A stretch of 64,000 nt of DNA from Candidatus Contendobacter odensis Run_B_J11 (GCF_000531125.1 NZ_CBTK010000028.1:1-64000); one strand, 5' to 3'; positions 9,460 through 20,668 are shown, counted from the stretch's first letter. Program-made: numbers and translations. Notes: generated by a model from the sequence alone, not told the origin.

Positions 9460-9926
9460 AAGGCCTTCTTGAAAAAGGAGTGGTGACTACCACTGCCGAC
9501 AAGCTCATTAATTGGGCGCGCACAGGTTCGATGTGGCCGATGACTTTTGGGTTGGCTTGCTGTGCGATGGAGATGATGCATGCCGGTGCGGCGCGCTACG
9601 ATCTAGACCGGTTTGGAATTGTGTTTCGACCCAGTCCACGCCAGTCCGACGTCATGATCGTTGCTGGCACTTTGTGTAATAAAATGGGGCCGGCTTTCCG
9701 CAAGGTTTATGATCAGATGGCCGAGCCGCGCTGGGTAATTTCTATGGGATCCTGCGCTAACGGTGGCGGTTATTACCATTACTCCTATGCAGTAGTTCGT
9801 GGTTGTGACCGCATCGTGCCGGTAGATATTTATATACCAGGTTGCCCACCCACTGCAGAAGCCCTGTTGTATGGGATTATCCAGTTGCATAATAAAATCC
9901 GCAACACCAACACTATCGCCCGTTGA
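9450..9926 (+). CDS. nuoB: NADH-quinone oxidoreductase subunit B
   Basis: Peripheral-arm subunit carrying the terminal 4Fe-4S cluster N2 that passes electrons to quinone (158 aa). The ligand pattern is intact: adjacent cysteines in [11 protein letters not shown], then GTLCNKM, and [12 protein letters not shown] preceded by GSCANGGG. The ATG at 9450 follows an AAAGGAG ribosome binding site within the 3' end of nuoA. An upstream ATG at 9429 would add seven residues with no family support. nuoC starts 11 bp after the stop. Confidence 0.97.
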   Translation: MGIEGLLEKGVVTTTADKLINWARTGSMWPMTFGLACCAMEMMHAGAARYDLDRFGIVFRPSPRQSDVMIVAGTLCNKMGPAFRKVYDQMAEPRWVISMGSCANGGGYYHYSYAVVRGCDRIVPVDIYIPGCPPTAEALLYGIIQLHNKIRNTNTIAR

Positions 9927-9937
9927 GAAAATGCTCC

Positions 9938-10648
9938 ATGGCTGACGCTCTCCAAAACCTTGTGGAAAAACTCCAGGCCCGATTCAGTGACGCTTTGCGG
10001 GAATGTAAGCTGGACCGCCAAGAAGTCACCATCGAAGTTTTTCCAGCCAAAGCCATCGAAGTATTTACTGCACTGCGTGATGAATCCGATTTCGCCTTCG
10101 AGCAAGTCATGGATATATGCGGGGTAGACTACTCCACTTACGGCGAAGTAGAATGGGCAACCAGCGAGTCTACGAATAAAGGGTTCAGTCGTGGAGTCAT
10201 TGAACGGGCCACTAGTCGTAGTCCAGTAGCGATTCAACACACTGTAGATCGAGTAATTGCAAATAAGTGCCGCTTTGCTGCTGTTTATCAGTTGTTATCG
10301 GTCTCGCTCAATCAGCGGGTACGGGTACGCATATTCGCCTCAGATAACGATCTGCCCGTAGTCCCTTCGGTGGTAGGGATTTGGGCTGCATCCGCTTGGT
10401 ATGAGCGCGAAGCTTTCGACTTATACGGTATCGTGTTTGAAGGCCATCCAGACTTGCGTCGTATCCTGACCGACTATGGCTTTATCGGGCATCCGTTTCG
10501 CAAGGATTTTCCGTTGATTGGACACGTCGAGATGCGCTACGACCCCGAGCGTGGGCGTGTCGTGTACGAGCCGGTAAGTATCGAGCCGCGTGTATTAGTG
10601 CCCCGTGTTATCCGCAAGGATCACCATTATTTGTCCGGGTCTCACTGA
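9938..10648 (+). CDS. nuoC: NADH-quinone oxidoreductase subunit C
   Basis: 30-kDa-type peripheral subunit of complex I (236 aa), separate from NuoD, unlike the NuoCD fusion of E. coli. It shows the family signature around [32 protein letters not shown] and the following HPFRKDFPL. Start chosen as the ATG giving MADALQNL; a TTG at 9923 would overlap the nuoB stop. nuoD starts 13 bp downstream. Confidence 0.95.
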   Translation: MADALQNLVEKLQARFSDALRECKLDRQEVTIEVFPAKAIEVFTALRDESDFAFEQVMDICGVDYSTYGEVEWATSESTNKGFSRGVIERATSRSPVAIQHTVDRVIANKCRFAAVYQLLSVSLNQRVRVRIFASDNDLPVVPSVVGIWAASAWYEREAFDLYGIVFEGHPDLRRILTDYGFIGHPFRKDFPLIGHVEMRYDPERGRVVYEPVSIEPRVLVPRVIRKDHHYLSGSH

Positions 10649-10661
10649 AGGAAAGTCGCTG

Positions 10662-11921
10662 ATGCCTGAGATTCGCAATTACACCCTGAACTTTGGGCCG
10701 CAACATCCGGCTGCTCACGGCGTACTCCGCTTAGTGCTGGAACTTGATGGCGAAGTTGTGCAACGTGCTGATCCCCATATTGGCTTGCTGCATCGCGCTA
10801 CCGAGAAACTGGCCGAGAGCAAGCCGTTCAACCAAAGCATCGGTTACATGGACCGGCTCGATTACGTGTCCATGATGTGCAATGAACACGGCTATGTGCT
10901 GGCTATTGAGAAGCTGCTCGGTATTCAACCACCGTTGCGGGCGCAGTATATCCGGGTTATGTATGCAGAAATTACCCGGCTTCTGAATCACCTGTTGTGG
11001 ATTGGCGCACACGGTCTGGATATTGGCGCCATGACTATGTTTATTTACGCTTTCCGCGAGCGAGAAGATCTGCTGGATTGTTATGAGGCCGCATCCGGGG
11101 CCCGACTACACGCTACTTATTTTCGGGTCGGCGGCGTCTATCGCGATTTGCCGAATGCAATGCCCAAGTATGAGTACGCGCATTCCAAGTGCCACACCAA
11201 AAGGGAAGTTGATGATCGGAATGCTACCCGCCATGGGTCATTACTGGATTTTATCGAGGCGTTCACTGAGCGTTTTCCGCAGCGTGTAGACGAGTATGAA
11301 ACGCTGCTGACTGATAACCGTATTTGGAAACAACGGACGGTAGGCATTGGTGTAGTGACGCCCGAACGCGCCTTGCAACTGGGGTTTTCCGGGCCGATGC
11401 TACGCGGGTCGGGTATCGCTTGGGATCTGCGCAAGAAGCAACCTTATGACGTTTATGAACAAATGGATTTTGATATTCCGGTTGGGGTCACTGGCGATTG
11501 CTATGACCGTTACTTGGTTCGCGTTGAGGAGATGCGGCAATCCAATCACATTATTAGACAGTGCGTACAGTGGCTGAAGGAAAATCCGGGTCCGGTTATG
11601 ATCGAGGATTATAAAGTCGCGCCGCCAAAGCGGGAGACGATGAAAGAGGATATGGAAGCCCTGATCCACCACTTCAAGTTGTTCACGGAAGGCTATTGTG
11701 TACCTGAGGGTGAGGTTTACGTTGCCACCGAGCATCCTAAGGGTGAGTTTGGGGTTTATTTGGTTTCCGATGGTGCCAATAAACCTTATCGCGTTAAAAT
11801 TCGGGCGCCGGGTTTTGCTCATTTGTCGTCCATGGACGAGATGGCTCGCGGTCACATGCTGGCCGATGTAGTGTCCATCATCGGTACACAGGACATCGTC
11901 TTTGGGGAGATTGATCGCTAA
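10662..11921 (+). CDS. nuoD: NADH-quinone oxidoreductase subunit D
   Basis: 49-kDa-type subunit (419 aa) that forms the quinone-binding pocket with NuoB. It starts [20 protein letters not shown] with the conserved His pair near the quinone site, followed by the DPHIGLLHR segment, the MCNEHGY region and the C-terminal [21 protein letters not shown] ribosome binding site precedes the ATG at 10662. The stop overlaps the nuoE start (TAATG). Confidence 0.97.
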   Translation: MPEIRNYTLNFGPQHPAAHGVLRLVLELDGEVVQRADPHIGLLHRATEKLAESKPFNQSIGYMDRLDYVSMMCNEHGYVLAIEKLLGIQPPLRAQYIRVMYAEITRLLNHLLWIGAHGLDIGAMTMFIYAFREREDLLDCYEAASGARLHATYFRVGGVYRDLPNAMPKYEYAHSKCHTKREVDDRNATRHGSLLDFIEAFTERFPQRVDEYETLLTDNRIWKQRTVGIGVVTPERALQLGFSGPMLRGSGIAWDLRKKQPYDVYEQMDFDIPVGVTGDCYDRYLVRVEEMRQSNHIIRQCVQWLKENPGPVMIEDYKVAPPKRETMKEDMEALIHHFKLFTEGYCVPEGEVYVATEHPKGEFGVYLVSDGANKPYRVKIRAPGFAHLSSMDEMARGHMLADVVSIIGTQDIVFGEIDR

Positions 11922-12418
11922 TGAGTGTACGCAAGAGTGATCTGCTATCCGCCCACGCCCGTGCAGAAATCGATCAATGGGTCTCCCGCTATCCCGCTGA
12001 TAAAAAGCAGTCTGCTGTACTGGCTGCCTTGCGTGAAGTGCAGCATGAGAACGGCGGTTATCTCACCACGGAATTGATGGATGCAGTTGCTGATTACCTG
12101 GACATGTCGCCCATCGCGGTTTACGAGGTGGCGAGCTTTTACTCGATGTTCGAGTTAAAGCCCGTGGGTCGTCACAGCATCGCTGTATGCACTAATGTCT
12201 CCTGTATGCTTCGCGGTAGTGATACTGTCTTGGCATATATTGAAAGAAAACTCGGCATCAAACTGGGTGATAGTACCCCGGATGGCAAGTTTTACCTGAA
12301 GAAGGAAGAGGAATGCTTGGCGGCCTGCTGCGGCGCACCGATGATGCAGGTAAACCATATTTACTACGAGCATCTGACCGCTGAGAAGGTGGACCAGGTG
12401 CTCGATAGCTTGGAGTAA
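11921..12418 (+). CDS. nuoE: NADH-quinone oxidoreductase subunit E
   Basis: 24-kDa-type thioredoxin-fold subunit (165 aa) carrying the 2Fe-2S cluster N1a in the NADH-oxidising module. The four ligands are in CTNVSC and in CLAACC near the C-terminus. The helical N-terminus with EVQHENGGYL is typical. The start codon overlaps the nuoD stop by one base, showing tight coupling. nuoF follows after 6 bp. Confidence 0.96.
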   Translation: MSVRKSDLLSAHARAEIDQWVSRYPADKKQSAVLAALREVQHENGGYLTTELMDAVADYLDMSPIAVYEVASFYSMFELKPVGRHSIAVCTNVSCMLRGSDTVLAYIERKLGIKLGDSTPDGKFYLKKEEECLAACCGAPMMQVNHIYYEHLTAEKVDQVLDSLE

Positions 12419-12424
12419 ATCGCC

Positions 12425-13720
12425 ATGGCTAACGAAGTTTGCTACCGGACACGGGGCTTGGATCGTCCTTGGTCCATCCAGACCTACCAAGGTGTAGATG
12501 GTTACGAGGCTTGGAAGAAAATCCTGTCCGGACAGTTGACGCCGGAGCAGGTGATTGATGAAGTGAAGAAATCTGGCCTGCGCGGTCGTGGTGGCGCAGG
12601 TTTTCCGGCCGGTCTGAAGTGGACCTTTATGCCACGGAATGCACCCGGTCAGAAGTATATCGTCTGCAACTCCGACGAGTCCGAGCCGGGCACCTGCAAG
12701 GATCGCGATATTCTGCGCATCAATCCACATGCACTGGTGGAAGGTATGGCGATTGCCGGGTTCGCTATTGGCGCCACGGTCGGCTACAACTACATGCGCG
12801 GTGAATTCTTGGACGAGCCTTATCAGCGGTTCGAGAATGCGGTTAAAGAAGCCTACGCCGCTGGCCTGTTGGGCAAGAACATTCAGGGTTCGGGGGTTGA
12901 TTTCGATTTATATCCCACTTTGGGTGCTGGCGCGTATATCTGTGGCGAAGAAACCGCGTTGCTGGAATCGCTGGAAGGCAAGAAGGGTCAGCCGCGCTTC
13001 AAACCGCCGTTTCCTGCCAGCTACGGTTTGTATGGCCGACCGACCACCATTAATAATACCGAATCGCTGGCATCGGTGCCGTCGATCATCCGTAATGGTG
13101 GTGCATGGTTTGCGGGTTTGGGTACTGCCAACGCTGGTGGTACCAAGGCATTCTCGGTGTCTGGACATGTCGAGAACCCCGGCAATTTTGAGGTTTCTCT
13201 AGGCATTTCTTTTTCCGAATTACTGGTGCTGGCGGGTGGGGTCTGGAAAGGGCGCAAGCTCAAGGCCGTGATTCCAGGCGGATCCTCGGTACCGGTGGTG
13301 CCCGGCGATCTCATGCTGAAAGCCAACATGGATTACGATTCGGTGGTCAAAGTGACGGGTTCGATGCTGGGATCGGGCGCAGTCATCGTGATGGATGAGA
13401 CCACTGATATGGTCAAGGTTTTACAACGTATCTCCCGGTTCTACTTTTCGGAATCCTGTGGCCAGTGTACGCCCTGCCGTGAAGGCACCGGCTGGCTATA
13501 TCGAGTGATCACCCGCATCGTTGAAGGCAAAGGTCGGCCCGAGGACCTTGATCTGCTGGATAGCGTGGCCAGCCGGATTGAAGGACATACGATCTGCGCG
13601 TTGGGCGATGCCGCTGCCATGCCGGTCAGGAGCTTTGTCAAGCACTACCGTCACGAGTTCGCCTATTACATCGAGCATAAGCACAGCATGGTTGCCGGCG
13701 CGACAGCCTTGGCCGCGTAA
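12425..13720 (+). CDS. nuoF: NADH-quinone oxidoreductase subunit F
   Basis: 51-kDa-type subunit (431 aa) that binds NADH and FMN and holds 4Fe-4S cluster N3. The nucleotide loops [13 protein letters not shown] and [19 protein letters not shown] are present, as is the N3 motif [15 protein letters not shown] with the fourth Cys in [11 protein letters not shown]. It ends at 13720 and nuoG begins 38 bp later, the longest gap among nuoA-nuoI. Confidence 0.97.
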   Translation: MANEVCYRTRGLDRPWSIQTYQGVDGYEAWKKILSGQLTPEQVIDEVKKSGLRGRGGAGFPAGLKWTFMPRNAPGQKYIVCNSDESEPGTCKDRDILRINPHALVEGMAIAGFAIGATVGYNYMRGEFLDEPYQRFENAVKEAYAAGLLGKNIQGSGVDFDLYPTLGAGAYICGEETALLESLEGKKGQPRFKPPFPASYGLYGRPTTINNTESLASVPSIIRNGGAWFAGLGTANAGGTKAFSVSGHVENPGNFEVSLGISFSELLVLAGGVWKGRKLKAVIPGGSSVPVVPGDLMLKANMDYDSVVKVTGSMLGSGAVIVMDETTDMVKVLQRISRFYFSESCGQCTPCREGTGWLYRVITRIVEGKGRPEDLDLLDSVASRIEGHTICALGDAAAMPVRSFVKHYRHEFAYYIEHKHSMVAGATALAA

Positions 13721-13758
13721 GGCTGCGGAACCCACCACACGGTTGCAATGGGTAAAAG

Positions 13759-16116
13759 ATGAGCGAGGAATTGGTCAACATCGAGGTCAACGGTATCCCG
13801 CTGAAGGCGCGCAAAGGCGCGATGCTCATCGAGATCACCGACGCGGCAGGGATTTCGATCCCCCGTTTTTGTTATCACAAGAAGCTGTCTATTGCTGCCA
13901 ATTGCCGGATGTGTTTAGTTGAGGTGGAGCGGGCGCCCAAACCATTGCCCGCCTGTGCGACGCCGGTAATGGAAGGGATGAAGGTCTACACTGAATCGCC
14001 CAAGGCGCTCGCTGCGCAAAAGGGAACCATGGAGTTCCTGCTCATCAATCACCCACTGGACTGTCCAATCTGTGACCAAGGCGGCGAGTGTGAGTTGCAG
14101 GACGTCGCTCTGGGTTACGGCGGTGACGTATCACGCTTCACCGAGCGCAAACGGGTAGTTAAGGATAAGAATATCGGGCCGCTCATCGCCACTGACATGA
14201 CCCGCTGCATTCATTGCACCCGTTGTGTGCGATTCGGTGATGAAATTGCTGGCCTGCGCGAACTGGGGGCTACAGGTCGCGGCGAAAACATGGAGATTGG
14301 CACCTACGTGGCCCACAGTGTAGCCTCGGAATTGTCGGGCAATGTTATTGACCTGTGTCCGGTTGGGGCGTTGACGGCCAAACCTTCGCGGTATCAAGGC
14401 CGCTCTTGGGAGTATGTGCAACACGCGGCTGTTGCCCCGCATGATTCCATTGGTTCCAACATCTTCATCCATACTCTGCGTGGCAAGGTGATGCGAGTCG
14501 TGCCGCGTGAGAATGAATCAATCAACGAAACCTGGCTTTCCGACCGCGACCGGTTCAGCTACGAAGGCATCCATAGTGATGACCGTTTGAGCAAACCGCT
14601 GGTCGATGGCGTCGAGGTTGATTGGGAAATCGCACTGGACGCAACGGTTAAGGGCTTGAAGGATGTGATCGTCCGACAAGGTGCTGATGCGGTTGGATTT
14701 CTAGTCTCACCGACTGCGACGATGGAAGAACTTTATCTGGCGCAAAAGCTGGCGCACGGTCTGGGCGTCACAAATATTGACCACCGGCTGCGGCAAGCCG
14801 ATTTCAGCGATCAGGCTACGGCACCAGTGTTCCCGTGGTTGGGGCAGGAATTGGAGGAACTGGAGAAGATCAAGGCCGCGTTACTGATCGGCTCCAATGT
14901 GCGGATGGAACAGCCACTGGCTGGACATCGCTTGCGCAAAGCGGCGTTGGCCGGCGGTCGAGTTATGTTTATCAACCCACGCGATTTTGAGTTCCGGTTT
15001 CCGGTAGTGGCGAAAGTGGTCGCAGATCCAGTCGGAATGGTAGCAGCGCTAGCAGGGGTGGCCCAAGCGGTTGCGGAGTTAAAGGGCGAGTCGGTGCCAG
15101 CAGATCTGGCCGGCCTGACCGCTGGAGTGAAGGTGAGCGATACCGAGCGAACTATTGCCGCTAATCTGGTTAACAACGCCCCGGCTACGGTGCTGCTGGG
15201 CAATCTGGCGGTGTCTCATCCAGCTTTTGCCCAGATGCGGGCGCTGGCGGGCTTCGTGGCTCGGTGTAGCGGTGCCCGACTGGGTTATTTACCGGAAGCC
15301 GCTAATTCGGTGGGTGGGTGGCTAGCCGGTGCGCTGCCACACCGGTTGCCGGGCGGCAAGCCGGCGCCAGCTGCAGGTTTGGATGCACGAGCAATGCTGG
15401 ACTCACCGCGCAAGGCTTATGTCCTGATCGGGGTTGAACCGGAACTGGACTGTTGGGACGGCGCGGCAGCGCTGAAAGCTATGCAAGCCGCCGAGTTTGT
15501 GGTCTCGCTCAGTTCTTACGCCAGCGTTGCGGGGTATGTCAAGGTAACGCTGCCGGTAGCGACTTTCGCTGAAACCTCCGGCACTTATGTCAATGCCGAG
15601 GGCCGCTGGCAGAGTTTTCAGGGTGCCAGCAAACCGTTGGGTGAGGCGCGTCCGACCTGGAAGGTACTGCGGGTACTGGGCAATCTGTGCGGAGTGCAGG
15701 GTTTTGACTATATAAGCTCCGAGGATGTACTCGCCGAGGTGCAGGGTGTCGGTGGCAGCATCCAGCCGGATAATAGCTTGGGTATTGGTCAGCCAGGTTG
15801 GCAGCTATTCCAGGCTGATGGCCTGCTGCGGGTGGCGGATGTGCCGATCTATGCGATGGATCCGCTAGTGCGACGGGCACGCTCGTTGCAATCGAGTCCG
15901 CTGGCACAACCCGCTGAGGTGCGACTGCATCCTGATGTGGCTCAAGAGTTGGGGGTGGTCGGGCGGGATCGGGTTCAAGTGCGCCAGAATGGCGTGGCAG
16001 TCGATCTGCCGCTGGTGCTGGATGACAGTGTACCCAGGGGTTGTGCCTGGATTCCGGCAGGGTTACCCGCTAGTGTCGTGCTGGGTCCGGCAGTAGGGCC
16101 GGTGATCATCCAATAA
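13759..16116 (+). CDS. nuoG: NADH-quinone oxidoreductase subunit G
   Basis: 75-kDa-type iron-sulfur subunit (785 aa). The N-terminal 2Fe-2S ligands are Cys38, Cys49, Cys52 and Cys66. The His-ligated 4Fe-4S site uses His98, Cys102, Cys105 and Cys111. A second 4Fe-4S site is formed by CIHCTRC and the Cys of DLCPVGALT. A molybdopterin-oxidoreductase-like domain without cofactor residues follows. The cysteines that bind the extra N7 cluster in E. coli are absent: the equivalent segment reads VAPHDSIGSN. This is the larger of two operon members with long C-terminal domains typical of gammaproteobacteria. Confidence 0.96.
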   Translation: MSEELVNIEVNGIPLKARKGAMLIEITDAAGISIPRFCYHKKLSIAANCRMCLVEVERAPKPLPACATPVMEGMKVYTESPKALAAQKGTMEFLLINHPLDCPICDQGGECELQDVALGYGGDVSRFTERKRVVKDKNIGPLIATDMTRCIHCTRCVRFGDEIAGLRELGATGRGENMEIGTYVAHSVASELSGNVIDLCPVGALTAKPSRYQGRSWEYVQHAAVAPHDSIGSNIFIHTLRGKVMRVVPRENESINETWLSDRDRFSYEGIHSDDRLSKPLVDGVEVDWEIALDATVKGLKDVIVRQGADAVGFLVSPTATMEELYLAQKLAHGLGVTNIDHRLRQADFSDQATAPVFPWLGQELEELEKIKAALLIGSNVRMEQPLAGHRLRKAALAGGRVMFINPRDFEFRFPVVAKVVADPVGMVAALAGVAQAVAELKGESVPADLAGLTAGVKVSDTERTIAANLVNNAPATVLLGNLAVSHPAFAQMRALAGFVARCSGARLGYLPEAANSVGGWLAGALPHRLPGGKPAPAAGLDARAMLDSPRKAYVLIGVEPELDCWDGAAALKAMQAAEFVVSLSSYASVAGYVKVTLPVATFAETSGTYVNAEGRWQSFQGASKPLGEARPTWKVLRVLGNLCGVQGFDYISSEDVLAEVQGVGGSIQPDNSLGIGQPGWQLFQADGLLRVADVPIYAMDPLVRRARSLQSSPLAQPAEVRLHPDVAQELGVVGRDRVQVRQNGVAVDLPLVLDDSVPRGCAWIPAGLPASVVLGPAVGPVIIQ

Positions 16117-16137
16117 CAAGAGCAAGGACATCGGATC

Positions 16138-17160
16138 ATGGAAACGCTGCTGACCCTCGTTATCATCCTGCTAAAGATTGTGGCTCTCTTAATGCCTCTG
16201 CTGCTGGGCGTGGCGTATCTGACCTTCGCCGAGCGTAAGATCATTGGCTACATGCAGGTGCGGATCGGCCCGAACCGGGTCGGCCCCAAGGGTTGGTTGC
16301 AGCCAATCGCCGATGCTATGAAGCTGATGTTCAAGGAAATTATTATTCCGAGTCGAGCGGATCGCTTCCTGTTCCTCTTGGCCCCGGTGTTATCTTTCGG
16401 TCCGGCTTTGGCCGCTTGGGCCGTGATTCCGTTCGGCGATGGCATGCTCATTTCTCATCTCGACGCCGGCCTGCTGTATCTGCTGTCGCTGACTTCGCTG
16501 GGCGTTTACGGTGTAATCATTGCGGGTTGGGCCTCGAACTCCAAGTATGCCTTCCTTGGCGCCATGCGGTCAGCAGCGCAAATCGTCTCTTATGAAATTG
16601 CCATGGGCTTTGCCTTGGTGGGCGTGCTCATGGCCGCCGGTAGTCTGAATCTCAATCAGATAGTGCTGGCGCAGCAGGGTAGCTTACTGCACTGGTTCTG
16701 GCTGCCGTTGTTGCCGTTGTTCCTGGTTTACTTCATCTCCGGTGTTGCCGAAACCAATCGTGCCCCCTTTGATGTCGCTGAAGGTGAGTCGGAAATCGTG
16801 GCCGGATTCCATGTGGACTATTCCGGCATGGCATTTGCTGTGTTCTTTCTGGCGGAATACGCCAACATGATCCTGGTGTCCGCGCTGGCATCTACCCTGT
16901 TTTTGGGGGGCTGGCTGTCGCCGTTCGAGGGTATTCCGCTGCTGGGTAATCTGTTCGCCTTCGTGCCTGGCGCGATCTGGCTGGTACTCAAAATTTCCTT
17001 CTTGCTGCTGTTTTTTCTGTGGTTTCGCGCTACCTTCCCACGCTATCGCTACGATCAGATCATGCGCTTGGGCTGGAAAATATTTATCCCGGTGACACTG
17101 GTTTGGCTGCTGGTCATCGGGCTCGGCGTGTTGGCTCATGTGAGTCCATGGTTCGATTGA
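16138..17160 (+). CDS. nuoH: NADH-quinone oxidoreductase subunit H
   Basis: Membrane subunit (340 aa, about eight helices) that connects the peripheral and membrane arms and shapes the quinone channel. The signature [20 protein letters not shown] is near residues 30-50. The acidic loop [26 protein letters not shown], needed for coupling, is intact. It ends with [15 protein letters not shown] and a last helix. It starts 21 bp after nuoG. Confidence 0.97.
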   Translation: METLLTLVIILLKIVALLMPLLLGVAYLTFAERKIIGYMQVRIGPNRVGPKGWLQPIADAMKLMFKEIIIPSRADRFLFLLAPVLSFGPALAAWAVIPFGDGMLISHLDAGLLYLLSLTSLGVYGVIIAGWASNSKYAFLGAMRSAAQIVSYEIAMGFALVGVLMAAGSLNLNQIVLAQQGSLLHWFWLPLLPLFLVYFISGVAETNRAPFDVAEGESEIVAGFHVDYSGMAFAVFFLAEYANMILVSALASTLFLGGWLSPFEGIPLLGNLFAFVPGAIWLVLKISFLLLFFLWFRATFPRYRYDQIMRLGWKIFIPVTLVWLLVIGLGVLAHVSPWFD

Positions 17161-17173
17161 GTGGAGAAAACAG

Positions 17174-17671
17174 ATGAATACGCTGAACACCCTTCGGCAC
17201 TACCTTAAGAGTTTCCTGTTGTGGGAACTGCTGCTTGGTCTGCAGGTGACAGGCCGTTATTTGTTCGCCAAGAAAATCACGGTGCAATTTCCGGAAGAGC
17301 GGACTCCGTTGTCGCCCCGGTTTCGCGGTCTGCATGCGTTGCGCCGTTACCCAAACGGTGAAGAACGCTGCATCGCCTGCAAATTATGCGAGGCAGTCTG
17401 TCCGGCACTCGCGATTACTATTGAGTCAGAGCAACGACCTGATGGTACCCGCCGTACCACTCGCTACGAGATCGATCTGTTCAAGTGTATCTACTGTGGG
17501 TTCTGTGAGGAGTCTTGCCCCGTAGATTCAATCGTGGAAACCCGGGTATTTGATTACCACTTCGAGAAGCGGGGCGAACACATCATGACCAAGCAAAAAC
17601 TGCTGGCGCATGGCGACCAGTGGGAGGCGCAGATCGCTGCCGACCGGGCCGCTGACGCTGCTTATCGCTAG
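17174..17671 (+). CDS. nuoI: NADH-quinone oxidoreductase subunit I
   Basis: TYKY-type ferredoxin-like subunit (165 aa) with two 4Fe-4S clusters, N6a and N6b. The two motifs are [12 protein letters not shown] and [12 protein letters not shown]. The amphipathic N-terminal region contains the conserved ITVQFPEE stretch, followed by [21 protein letters not shown]. The ATG at 17174 follows a GGAGAAAA ribosome binding site. Confidence 0.97.
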   Translation: MNTLNTLRHYLKSFLLWELLLGLQVTGRYLFAKKITVQFPEERTPLSPRFRGLHALRRYPNGEERCIACKLCEAVCPALAITIESEQRPDGTRRTTRYEIDLFKCIYCGFCEESCPVDSIVETRVFDYHFEKRGEHIMTKQKLLAHGDQWEAQIAADRAADAAYR

Positions 17672-17710
17672 TCAGTTTCTATTATCAGAATCAAGAAAAC
17701 AGGTTCACTT

Positions 17711-18313
17711 ATGGGATTTGAAAAGTTTCTATTTTATGTCTTTGCCCTTGTCCTGGTGTTCTCGGCGGTGCGGGTGATTACGGTGCGCAACCCAGTTCAT
17801 GCCGCGCTGTTTCTGGTGTTGGCGTTCTTCACCAGTGCTGCGCTCTGGCTGCTGATTGAGGCCGAGTTCCTGGCCATTGTCCTGGTGCTGGTCTATGTAG
17901 GTGCAGTGATGGTGTTGTTCCTGTTCGTAATCATGATGCTGGACATTAATATCGTACCGCTGCGAGAAGGTTTTATTCGCTACCTGCCGGTTGGAGTGAC
18001 GGTGGCGCTGATCATTGTTATCGAAATGGGATTGGTAGTGGGTTCCGGTTATTTCGGTGCGGAACAGTACCGGCTCGTTCCACACGCAGTTGACTACAGT
18101 AATACCCGAGAATTAGGTAGCGTCCTTTATACCTTCTATGTCTATCCATTTGAGATTGCATCGGCGATCCTGCTGGTAGCGATTATTGCTGCTATTTCGC
18201 TGACGATGCGTCGTCGGGAAGGTACTAAGTCCCAGGATCCCGCTTGGCAAGTTCGGGTTTCGCGGGATGATCGGGTACGTCTGGTACGGATGATGCCGGA
18301 AAAGAAGAAGTAA
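17711..18313 (+). CDS. nuoJ: NADH-quinone oxidoreductase subunit J
   Basis: ND6-like membrane subunit (200 aa) with five predicted helices. It shows the typical NPVHAALFLVLAFF segment and the VLVYVGAVMVLFLFVIMML helix, which contains the pi-bulge glycine. The C-terminus is hydrophilic and basic. A 92-bp gap with a poor, wobble-rich hairpin precedes nuoK, the longest gap in the operon. Confidence 0.95.
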   Translation: MGFEKFLFYVFALVLVFSAVRVITVRNPVHAALFLVLAFFTSAALWLLIEAEFLAIVLVLVYVGAVMVLFLFVIMMLDINIVPLREGFIRYLPVGVTVALIIVIEMGLVVGSGYFGAEQYRLVPHAVDYSNTRELGSVLYTFYVYPFEIASAILLVAIIAAISLTMRRREGTKSQDPAWQVRVSRDDRVRLVRMMPEKKK

Positions 18314-18405
18314 AATGTCAGGCGGGCGGCCAACTACTAAAAGTGGTGAGTCCGCTTTTTCTCTACTGATTTCTACTGTTCCAAAAAACTCAAGGCGGGG
18401 GATAG

Positions 18406-18711
18406 ATGATCGCGCTTACTGATTATCTTGTGCTTGCGGCGATCCTCTTTTGTCTCAGCGTGGCTGGCATCTTTCTGAATCGGAAGAACGTCATCATCCT
18501 GCTGATGTCGATTGAGCTTATGTTGCTGGCGGTGAATTTCAACTTCATCGCGTTCTCGCGGTTCCTTGGCGACACCACTGGACAGGTTTTTGTCTTTTTT
18601 ATCCTGACGGTGGCGGCAGCCGAGTCGGCCATCGGTCTGGCTATCCTGGTGGTGCTGTTTCGCAACCGTCGCACTATTAATGTCGCCGAACTCGATACGC
18701 TGAAAGGCTAG
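18406..18711 (+). CDS. nuoK: NADH-quinone oxidoreductase subunit K
   Basis: ND4L-like membrane subunit (101 aa) with three helices. The two conserved membrane glutamates are visible in [16 protein letters not shown] and in [25 protein letters not shown] ribosome binding site precedes the ATG. nuoL starts 4 bp after the stop. Confidence 0.96.
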   Translation: MIALTDYLVLAAILFCLSVAGIFLNRKNVIILLMSIELMLLAVNFNFIAFSRFLGDTTGQVFVFFILTVAAAESAIGLAILVVLFRNRRTINVAELDTLKG

Positions 18712-18715
18712 CCGT

Positions 18716-20668
18716 ATGCAAAATATCTACCTCGGTATTATTCTCGCGCCGTTAATGGGAGCCCTTATTGCGGGTCTGTTCGGCCGCAAAATTGGTCGGT
18801 CTGGTGCCCACTGGATTACCATCATTGGTGTAGCGACTGCTTTCCTGTTGTCACTGATCGTTCTCCGGCATCATGTGCTGAGCGGGGCTGCCCCTTATAA
18901 TGGTTCGATTTACACTTGGATGATAGTTGAAGGTATCCGCCTGGAAGTCGGTTTCCTGGTGGATAACTTGACTGCGATCATGATGGCCACAGTGACTTTT
19001 GTGTCGCTCATGGTCCACATTTACACCATCGGCTATATGCATGACGATGACGGTTACCAGCGTTTCTTCAGCTATATCGCATTGTTCACTTTCGCGATGC
19101 TGATGCTGGTGATGTCCAACAACTTCCTGCAATTGTTCTTCGGTTGGGAAGCGGTTGGTTTAGTGTCTTATCTGCTGATTGGTTTCTGGTACAAGCGCGA
19201 GAGTGCCATTTTCGCTAATATGAAAGCGTTTCTGGTCAACCGGGTGGGTGATTTTGGTTTCCTGCTCGGTATTGCTGCCGTACTGATGGCTTTCAATAGC
19301 CTCGATTACGCTGATGTATTCGCTGCCGCGCCGCTAATGGCCAGCATGACGGTGCAGATTATTCCTGGTGCTGATTGGTCGCTGATGACGGTGACCTGCA
19401 TCCTGTTGTTCATCGGCGCGATGGGTAAATCGGCTCAGGTGCCATTGCATGTGTGGTTGCCTGATTCAATGGAAGGCCCAACTCCAATTTCGGCATTGAT
19501 TCATGCTGCGACCATGGTGACTGCCGGTATCTTTATGGTGGCCCGGATGTCGCCCCTGTTTGAGTTGTCGCCGACCGCATTGAGTGTGGTGCTGGTAATC
19601 GGTTCGATTACCGCCCTGTTCATGGGGTTTCTGGGTATTGTCCAGAATGACATCAAGCGGGTAATTGCCTATTCCACCCTGTCGCAACTCGGTTATATGA
19701 CGGTGGCACTCGGTGTGTCCGCTTATTCCGCCGCTATTTTCCACCTGATGACCCATGCCTTTTTCAAGGCACTGCTGTTTTTAGGCGCCGGTTCGGTAAT
19801 CATCGCCATGCACCATGAGCAGGACATCCGCAAGATGGGTGGGCTGTGGAAGTATATGCCGATTACTTGGGTGACCTTCCTGCTCGGCACTTTGGCGTTG
19901 ATTGGTACACCAGGTTTCGCCGGATTCTACTCGAAGGACAGTATTATTGAAGCGGTTCATGCGTCACAGATTCCCGGTGCGGGGTTCGCCTATTTCGCGG
20001 TGATGCTGGGCGTGTTCGTCACTTCGCTGTATTCCTTCCGACTGTATTTTCTGGTGTTCCACGGTAAAGAGCGAATGGATCATCATACTCAGGAGCATTT
20101 ACACGAGACTCCTGCGGTGGTGACTGTGCCGCTGATTCTGCTGGCTATCCCTTCTGTTGTTATCGGAGCTATGACCATCGAACCTCTGTTATTCGGGGAG
20201 GTATTCAAGGGGGTCATCATGGTTACGCCGGAGCATAATGTACTGGAGCATCTTGCCGAACACTTCCACGGAGCCATGAACTTCGCACTGCATGGCTTGA
20301 CTGGGTTGCCGTTTATCCTGGTTCTGGCTGGTTTTGGCTCAGCTTGGTACCTATATATGGCACGGCCCGATGTGCCTGAGCGGATTCGTCAGCTTGCCGC
20401 ACCGGTGTACGATATCCTGGATAATAAGTACTACTTCGACCAGTTCTATCAGCGGTTCTTTGCCAGGGGTAGTTGCGAGACCGGCACCGTGCTGTGGAAG
20501 TATGTGGATGCCGGATTAATTGATGGCCTGCTGGTCAATGGCACAGCGCGATGGGTCGGTTGGGTAGCGGCTGTGACCCGGCATCTGCAATCGGGCTATT
20601 TGTATCACTACGCATTTGCGATGATCATCGGTTTGTTGATCCTGCTAACGTGGTTTGTCACCCGCTAA
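18716..20668 (+). CDS. nuoL: NADH-quinone oxidoreductase subunit L
   Basis: Antiporter-like proton-pumping subunit (650 aa) at the distal end of the membrane arm. Hallmarks are FFGWEAVGLVSYLLIGFW with the essential Glu, the MGKSAQVPLHVWLPDSMEGPTPISALIHAATMVTAG stretch (residues near 240-275) with its Lys and His residues, and the long C-terminal amphipathic helix region. Length is normal. nuoM follows after 18 bp. Confidence 0.97.
   Translation: MQNIYLGIILAPLMGALIAGLFGRKIGRSGAHWITIIGVATAFLLSLIVLRHHVLSGAAPYNGSIYTWMIVEGIRLEVGFLVDNLTAIMMATVTFVSLMVHIYTIGYMHDDDGYQRFFSYIALFTFAMLMLVMSNNFLQLFFGWEAVGLVSYLLIGFWYKRESAIFANMKAFLVNRVGDFGFLLGIAAVLMAFNSLDYADVFAAAPLMASMTVQIIPGADWSLMTVTCILLFIGAMGKSAQVPLHVWLPDSMEGPTPISALIHAATMVTAGIFMVARMSPLFELSPTALSVVLVIGSITALFMGFLGIVQNDIKRVIAYSTLSQLGYMTVALGVSAYSAAIFHLMTHAFFKALLFLGAGSVIIAMHHEQDIRKMGGLWKYMPITWVTFLLGTLALIGTPGFAGFYSKDSIIEAVHASQIPGAGFAYFAVMLGVFVTSLYSFRLYFLVFHGKERMDHHTQEHLHETPAVVTVPLILLAIPSVVIGAMTIEPLLFGEVFKGVIMVTPEHNVLEHLAEHFHGAMNFALHGLTGLPFILVLAGFGSAWYLYMARPDVPERIRQLAAPVYDILDNKYYFDQFYQRFFARGSCETGTVLWKYVDAGLIDGLLVNGTARWVGWVAAVTRHLQSGYLYHYAFAMIIGLLILLTWFVTR

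Noticed and set aside
18314-18405. Possible terminator between nuoJ and nuoK
   Set aside because: The stem relies on wobble pairs and mismatches, although a T-run follows; complex I genes downstream need read-through.
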